The notes under the pieces: model-generated | What the model was told of the DNA's origin: nothing | What the model saw: only the letters and a program-made list of their open reading frames with translations | The model's database searches: none | NCBI RefSeq assembly: GCF_002234595.1 | Contig: NZ_NMUL01000030.1 | Coordinates: 62,001-126,000 of the forward strand | DNA: 64,000 nucleotides | Source: Amycolatopsis vastitatis | GTDB taxonomy: Bacteria; Actinomycetota; Actinomycetes; Mycobacteriales; Pseudonocardiaceae | Direction of reading: 5' to 3' | Program-made: the position numbers and the translations under genes | Shown: piece after piece, positions 59,891-64,000 of the stretch | Numbering within the stretch: the stretch's first letter is position 1 | Layout of the letters: the number at the start of each line of letters is the position of its first letter

Positions 59891-60961
59891 ATGCGAACCG
59901 GTCTGTACTTCGACATGCGCAATCCCGCGCCCTGGCGACGGGACCCGGCCACGCTCTACGGCGAGTTCCTCGAACTGTGCCAGGAGGCCGAACGGCTCGG
60001 CATCGGCTCGGTGTGGGTGACCGAGCACCACGGGTTCGACGACGACTACCTGCCGGCACCGCTGACACTGCTGGCCGCGGTCGCCGCGCGGACCACGCGG
60101 ATCCGGCTGGGCACCGGGGTGGTGGTCGCGCCCCTGCACCGCGCGGCCGAGATCGCCGAGCAGGCCGCGGTCGTCGACATCCTCAGCGGTGGCCGGCTGG
60201 ATCTCGGGCTCGGCGCCGGGTACCGGCCGACCGAGTTCGCCCTGTACGAGGCCTCGATGCGCACTCGCTACGCCGAGAACGACGCGCGGGCCAGGGAAGT
60301 GCGCGAGCTGTGGCGGTCCGGCGCGGTCACGCCGAAGCCGGTGCAGCCGCGGCTCCCGATCTGGATGGGTTACCTGGGCCCGAAGGGCGCCCGGCGGGCC
60401 GGGCTGCTGGGGGAGTACCTGCTCTCGGCGGACGCGCGCAACTGGGAGCCGTACCGAGCCGCGCTCGCCGAGGCGGGCCACGATCCGGCGTGGGGCCGGA
60501 TGGCCGGCGGGGTGCAGGCGTGGGTGACCGACGATCCCGAACGGGACTGGCCGGTGGTCTCCCGGCACCTGGCCGCGCAGGTCGACTCCTATGCCCGGCA
60601 CGCGCGCCAGGGCACCACGCTGCCGCCCGCGCGCCCCGCGGATCCCGAACGGCTACGCGCGCGGGAACCGCGTGCCTCGCTGGACTACTTCTTCTACGGC
60701 ACCGCGCCGGACGTGGCCGCCCGGATCCTGGACTACACGGCCGGTGCCCCCGTCGAAGCCGTGTACCTGTGGGCGGGCCTGGCGGGCATGGGACAGGACA
60801 TGGTGGCCCGGCACATGACGACGATCGCCACCCAGCTGGCCCCGCTGCTGCGGGCCGCCGAACCGCGGCTTTCCGGGTGGGGCAACGGGAACCGGGTTCC
60901 CCACCCGACGGCCGCCGCGCACCCGCCGGGCGGGTTACCGTCGGAGCATGGCGGAGTTTGA
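59891..60961 (+). CDS. LLM-class flavin/F420-dependent oxidoreductase
   Basis: A 356-residue luciferase-like protein. MRTGLYFDMRNPAPWRRD, SVWVTEHHGFDDDYLPAP, RIRLGTGVVVAPLHRAAE and LDLGLGAGYRPTEF are typical of group 2 LLM monooxygenases. It uses FMN or F420; which one cannot be told. The last 14 nt overlap the next SDR. It is flanked by SDRs, which suggests oxygenation or reduction of a cyclic or ketone substrate followed by dehydrogenation. Confidence 0.87.
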   Translation: MRTGLYFDMRNPAPWRRDPATLYGEFLELCQEAERLGIGSVWVTEHHGFDDDYLPAPLTLLAAVAARTTRIRLGTGVVVAPLHRAAEIAEQAAVVDILSGGRLDLGLGAGYRPTEFALYEASMRTRYAENDARAREVRELWRSGAVTPKPVQPRLPIWMGYLGPKGARRAGLLGEYLLSADARNWEPYRAALAEAGHDPAWGRMAGGVQAWVTDDPERDWPVVSRHLAAQVDSYARHARQGTTLPPARPADPERLRAREPRASLDYFFYGTAPDVAARILDYTAGAPVEAVYLWAGLAGMGQDMVARHMTTIATQLAPLLRAAEPRLSGWGNGNRVPHPTAAAHPPGGLPSEHGGV

Positions 60962-61787
60962 GGCAGCGAATCGGCCCCTGGCCGGCCGGGTCGCGCTCGT
61001 CACCGGCGCGGGCCGGGGGCTCGGCCGGGCGCACGCCAGGACGCTCGCCGCGGCGGGCGCGGCGGTGGTGGTCAACGACCTCTCCGTGTCGGTCGACGGG
61101 AGCGCCGCCGAGGACGGCGATCTCGCCTCGGAAACGGCGGCGGCGATCGTCGCGGAAGGCGGACAAGCGACAGCCGACCGGTCCGACGTCTCCGGTTTCG
61201 CGGGAGCCGAGGCCGCGGTGCGGTGTGCGCTGGACACCTTCGGGCGGCTGGACATCGTCGTCAACAACGCGGGCATCTTGACCGGCGCCGAGCTGGCCGA
61301 TCTGTCGCAAGAGGACATGGAACGCTGCCTCGCGGTCAATGTGCTCGGCAGCGCCGGGACGGTCCGCGCGGCCTTCGGGCCCATGCGGGCGCGGCGGTAC
61401 GGCCGGGTGGTCAACACGCTCTCCGAGGCGGGCCTGCGGACCGGTTGTCACGCGGGGGCCGCGTACGCGGCGGCGAAAGCCGCGCTGTGGGGTTTGACGA
61501 TGGCGTTGTCCGATGAGGCCGCGCCGCACGGCATCACGGTGAATGCCGTGTCTCCCGGCGCGCGCACCCGTATGTCGCAGGACCACCTCGACCGGGTCGG
61601 CCACGGACTCGACCTGGCGCCCGAACACGTGTCGCGGGTCGTGCTGGCGCTGGTCGCCGAGTCGGCGGCCGACATCACGGGACGCGTCGTGCACGCGGCC
61701 GGCGGCGAAATCCGCGAGTACCGGCTGCACCGGGAGGCGGACACTCCGCTCGTCCGGCAGCTGGCCCGGAAGGAGTACGTGCGATGA
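60948..61787 (+). CDS. SDR, 17beta-HSD4/MFE-2-type
   Basis: A 279-residue SDR with TGAGRGLGRAHA and VVVNDLSVSVDGSAAEDGD, the pattern of the dehydrogenase unit of peroxisomal multifunctional enzyme type 2, which oxidises (3R)-hydroxyacyl-CoA. NNAG, the Ser in NTLSEAGL and YAAAKAAL are present. It overlaps the LLM gene by 14 nt and the next SDR by 4 nt. It may act on acyl- or steroid-CoA intermediates. Confidence 0.87.
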   Translation: MAEFEAANRPLAGRVALVTGAGRGLGRAHARTLAAAGAAVVVNDLSVSVDGSAAEDGDLASETAAAIVAEGGQATADRSDVSGFAGAEAAVRCALDTFGRLDIVVNNAGILTGAELADLSQEDMERCLAVNVLGSAGTVRAAFGPMRARRYGRVVNTLSEAGLRTGCHAGAAYAAAKAALWGLTMALSDEAAPHGITVNAVSPGARTRMSQDHLDRVGHGLDLAPEHVSRVVLALVAESAADITGRVVHAAGGEIREYRLHREADTPLVRQLARKEYVR

Positions 61788-62536
61788 CGTCGACGCGGCT
61801 GGCCGGAAAGGTCGTGCTGGTCACTGGAGCCGGGCAGGGGATCGGGCGGGGCACCGCGCTGGCACTGGCCCGCGAGGGGGCCTGCGTCGCGCTGGCCGGG
61901 CGCACGGTCGCGAAGTGCGACGCGGTGGCGGCCGAGATCGACGCCTTCGGCGGCTCCGCGCTCGCCCTGGCCTGCGACGTCACCGAACGCACCCAGATCG
62001 AGTCCGCGCTCGCCGCGACGGCCGACCGCTTCGGCGGGCTCGACGCGCTCGTCAACAACGCGCAGACGTCGGTCCAGCGTCTCCTGGCCGAGACGACCGT
62101 CGAGGACGTCGACGTGTGCTGGCGCAGCGGACCGCTGGCCACCCTGCACGCCATGCAGGCGGCGCTCCCGCTGTTGCGGGCCAGGGGCGGTGGTTCGATC
62201 GTGAACTTCGGGTCCAGTACCGCCATCGACGGGAACGCGGCGTTCGGCGCGTACGCGATGGCGAAGGAGGCGATCCGCGGGCTTTCGCGCGTCGCGGCGC
62301 GGGAGTGGGGCCGCTACGGCGTCCGCGTGAACGTGATCGTGCCCAACGCGCTCTCGCCCGCGGCGGAGCAGTTCGCCCAGGACGATCCCGAGCGGTTCCG
62401 GAAGCTGACGAAGACCATGCCGCTGGGCCGGCTGGGTGACCCGGAGGCCGACATCGGGCGGGCGGTGGTCGCGCTGGTGAGCGACGACCTGGCCTACCTC
62501 ACCGGCGACACGCTCATGCTCACCGGCGGTGCGTGA
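61784..62536 (+). CDS. Short-chain dehydrogenase 3 of terminal operon
   Basis: A 250-residue SDR with TGAGQGIG and YAMAKEA. The usual NNAG is NNAQ, and the catalytic Ser lies in VNFGSSTAID. The substitution at NNAG is in the cofactor-stabilising loop and may change activity. The start overlaps the previous SDR by 4 nt; the stop overlaps the SnoaL gene start. Confidence 0.87.
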   Translation: MTSTRLAGKVVLVTGAGQGIGRGTALALAREGACVALAGRTVAKCDAVAAEIDAFGGSALALACDVTERTQIESALAATADRFGGLDALVNNAQTSVQRLLAETTVEDVDVCWRSGPLATLHAMQAALPLLRARGGGSIVNFGSSTAIDGNAAFGAYAMAKEAIRGLSRVAAREWGRYGVRVNVIVPNALSPAAEQFAQDDPERFRKLTKTMPLGRLGDPEADIGRAVVALVSDDLAYLTGDTLMLTGGA

Positions 62537-63105
62537 TGGCCGGGACGACCGAGCAGCGGCTGGCCCGGATCGAGGCGCAGCTGGCCATCGGGCAGCTGCC
62601 GATGCGGTACGCGCTGGCCGTGGACCAGCGGGACCTCGACGCCTGGGTCGCACTGTTCGTCCCCGATGTCCACCTGGGCCGCCACGGCCGGGGCCGCGAG
62701 GCCCTGCGCGCCTACATCGAACCGCAGCTGCGCTGGTTCTACCGCTCGGTGCACCTGCTGGCCGGGCACCGGATCGAGCTCGGTCCGGAAGGCATTCCCG
62801 CCACCGCGACCGGCCAGGTCTACTGCCGGGCCGAGCACGAGGTCGGCGACCGGTGGATCGTGATGGCGATCCGCTACGACGACACCTACCGGCTGGTCGA
62901 CGGCGAGTGGCTGTTCGAACGACGTCGCGAGCGCCACTGGTACGCCGCGGACGTGTCCGAGCACCCCCAGTCCGTGGGGTTCGACAGCTGGGGTACCGGG
63001 GGAGCACCCGCGCTGCCCGGGGCCGACCGTGCCTGGCACGGCTTCTGGGCGGGTGAGCCGGACGCGCCGACGCACCGGCCCGCGGCCGGCCCGGCGCCCG
63101 GCTGA
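62536..63105 (+). CDS. SnoaL/NTF2-like protein
   Basis: About 189 residues in the NTF2-like cone fold. QLPMRYALAVDQRDLDAWVALF, then YRSVHLLAGHRIEL, and the strands VMAIRYDDTYRLVDGEWLFERRRERHWYAA are of SnoaL-like dehydratase/cyclase/isomerase type. The Asp and His in DQRDLDAW and HLLAGH could be catalytic. The ATG at 62536 overlaps the SDR stop; a GTG one codon earlier is also possible. It closes the operon. A Pro-rich tail ends the protein. Confidence 0.8.
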   Translation: MAGTTEQRLARIEAQLAIGQLPMRYALAVDQRDLDAWVALFVPDVHLGRHGRGREALRAYIEPQLRWFYRSVHLLAGHRIELGPEGIPATATGQVYCRAEHEVGDRWIVMAIRYDDTYRLVDGEWLFERRRERHWYAADVSEHPQSVGFDSWGTGGAPALPGADRAWHGFWAGEPDAPTHRPAAGPAPG

Positions 63106-63116
63106 GGAACTCCCCG

Positions 63117-63761
63117 TCAGGGCAGTGCGAGCAAGGTGCGGCTTTCCCGCGTGCCGGAGGTCGGGCGCAGTGCCCGGAGCACGAAGTCGAACGCGGTGTG
63201 CAGGACCTGTTCTTCGGGCACGTCGAGCCGGCCGTTGAGGCCGTCGCTGAGCAGGCCGTGCACGAGGTGGCGGACCATCGCGGCGTCGGCGACGGGGTCA
63301 CCGGCGCGGAACACCTGTTCCGCCATGCCGCCGCGGATCACCTCCACGAGCCGCTTGCCGGTCACGTCGTACAGCCGGTGCACGTCCTCGGGAAGCTCTT
63401 CGAGCAGTCCCGAGTCGAGGAACAGCCGGGCCCGTTCCGCGAGCTCCGGGCGGTAGATCGTGCGGATGTTGAACGTCAGCCAGGCCCGCAGCCGGCCTTC
63501 GGCCGTGTCCGCCTCGGCGATCCACCGCGCGAGCCGCCGGTCTCCGCGAGCGGTCTCGTCCTCCAGCAACGCGAGCAGCAGGTGCGACTTGCTGGGGAAG
63601 GAACGGTAGAAGGTGCTGGCGGACGTGCCGGACGCGGTCAGCACCTGGCGGATTTTCAGCGAGCGGAAGTGCGACCGTTCGAGCACCGCCCACGCCGCAC
63701 GCAGGATGCGCGCGGCTTCGGTCTGCCCGGTTGTGTCTTCGACGACGGCAAGTTGCGACAT
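63117..63761 (-). CDS. TetR-family regulator of terminal operon
   Basis: A 214-residue TetR regulator. The HTH is at about residues 35-65 (LKIRQVLTASGTSASTFYRSFPSKSHLLLAL). The C-terminal domain has FRAGDPVADAAMVRHLVHGLL, common in regulators of lipid and ketone catabolism. It converges on the SDR/LLM operon with 11 bp between stops. An AT-rich dyad in its upstream region, 53 bp from the start, may be its operator. Confidence 0.88.
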   Translation of the reverse strand: MSQLAVVEDTTGQTEAARILRAAWAVLERSHFRSLKIRQVLTASGTSASTFYRSFPSKSHLLLALLEDETARGDRRLARWIAEADTAEGRLRAWLTFNIRTIYRPELAERARLFLDSGLLEELPEDVHRLYDVTGKRLVEVIRGGMAEQVFRAGDPVADAAMVRHLVHGLLSDGLNGRLDVPEEQVLHTAFDFVLRALRPTSGTRESRTLLALP

Positions 63762-63814
63762 CGCACCTCCGCTCCGGCCGACCGTCCCGATGAGACGGGG
63801 CGGCGCTCAATAGT

Positions 63815-63825
63815 TAAATAATTTA
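63815..63825. promoter_or_regulatory. AT-rich dyad upstream of the terminal TetR gene
   Basis: TAAATAATTTA is a perfect dyad around a central A, inside TAGTTAAATAATTTACACTA, an unusually AT-rich stretch here. It is a good TetR operator candidate. Downstream, to the right edge at 64000, there is no gene supported; the final 40 bases are again AT-rich. Confidence 0.55.
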
Positions 63826-64000
63826 CACTATGGCGGCGTGCTCTCCAAGTTGTCGCGCAGGCCGGTGTGCGGGCGATTGATCTCCATGAAGATCCCCAAG
63901 TCGTCGAGCTTCGACGGGAACGCCGTTCCCTGGGTATGCCGGGACGAAGAGGTTACGGTCGTGACCTAAATCTCTTAATCTTCTAACTCTTTGATCAAAG

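Noticed and set aside
63830-63880. Short plus-strand frame ATGGCGGCGTGCTC... near the right end
   Set aside because: It stops after 16 codons and lacks a ribosome site.
1-64000. CRISPR arrays, tRNAs, rRNAs, insertion sequences, prophage
   Set aside because: No regularly spaced repeats, no tRNA-like cloverleaf, no transposase, integrase or phage structural genes were seen on either strand.

Overview
The window is high-GC DNA from an actinomycete, most likely a Pseudonocardiaceae member such as Amycolatopsis. This rests on the base composition, the many GTG/TTG starts and 4-nt overlaps, F420-type oxidoreductases, SARP/NB-ARC regulators and secreted polysaccharidases. The assignment is inference from content; no 16S or other marker gene is present. 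No rRNA, tRNA, CRISPR array or insertion sequence was seen.

Layout: 0.25-8 kb holds scattered housekeeping-like genes: a secreted FG-GAP-like protein, a MarR/SDR pair with two matching operators, a FUSC membrane protein, an FMN glutamate-synthase-like protein, an F420 LLM enzyme and a lipoprotein. 8-14 kb holds a TetR remnant, then a coupled CocE esterase/acyl-CoA synthetase/enoyl-CoA hydratase/SDR operon facing a TetR gene. 14-18.6 kb holds an ORF broken by an amber codon, a two-component system, a DUF2306 protein, fragments of a P450 and of a secreted protein, and a DUF998 protein.

18.6-29.1 kb is the most interesting part: a lasso-peptide cluster. An HTH/NB-ARC/TPR regulator diverges from an operon encoding a MauE-like membrane protein, a MauD-like protein lacking CxxC, three tandem precursor peptides, the lasso cyclase, the RRE, the B2 peptidase, a cytochrome P450, an ABC exporter and a seven-bladed YVTN propeller. 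All three predicted cores have Glu8 as ring acceptor, Trp7 and Trp9, three cysteines each and a C-terminal Cys. The odd cysteine number, with a P450 and a Mau-type redox pair, suggests a tailored lasso peptide not matching the four classical disulfide classes.

29-45 kb: a SUKH-like orphan immunity protein, two tandem secreted PKD proteins, an HPF-like protein, a KdaD-like dehydratase, a GH75-like chitosanase, and a LacI-controlled fructan operon (binding protein, two permeases, intracellular beta-fructosidase, secreted levanase), then an MFS transporter. 45-51.4 kb: a LysR regulator with a clear operator and a divergent six-gene operon that looks like aromatic or heteroaromatic ring catabolism. 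51.5-59 kb: a 1537-residue Rhs protein whose C-terminus resembles ADP-ribosyl cyclase/CD38, with no adjacent immunity gene recognised, and an AfsR-type regulator split by a one-base frameshift. 59-64 kb: an SDR/LLM/SDR/SDR/SnoaL operon facing a TetR regulator.
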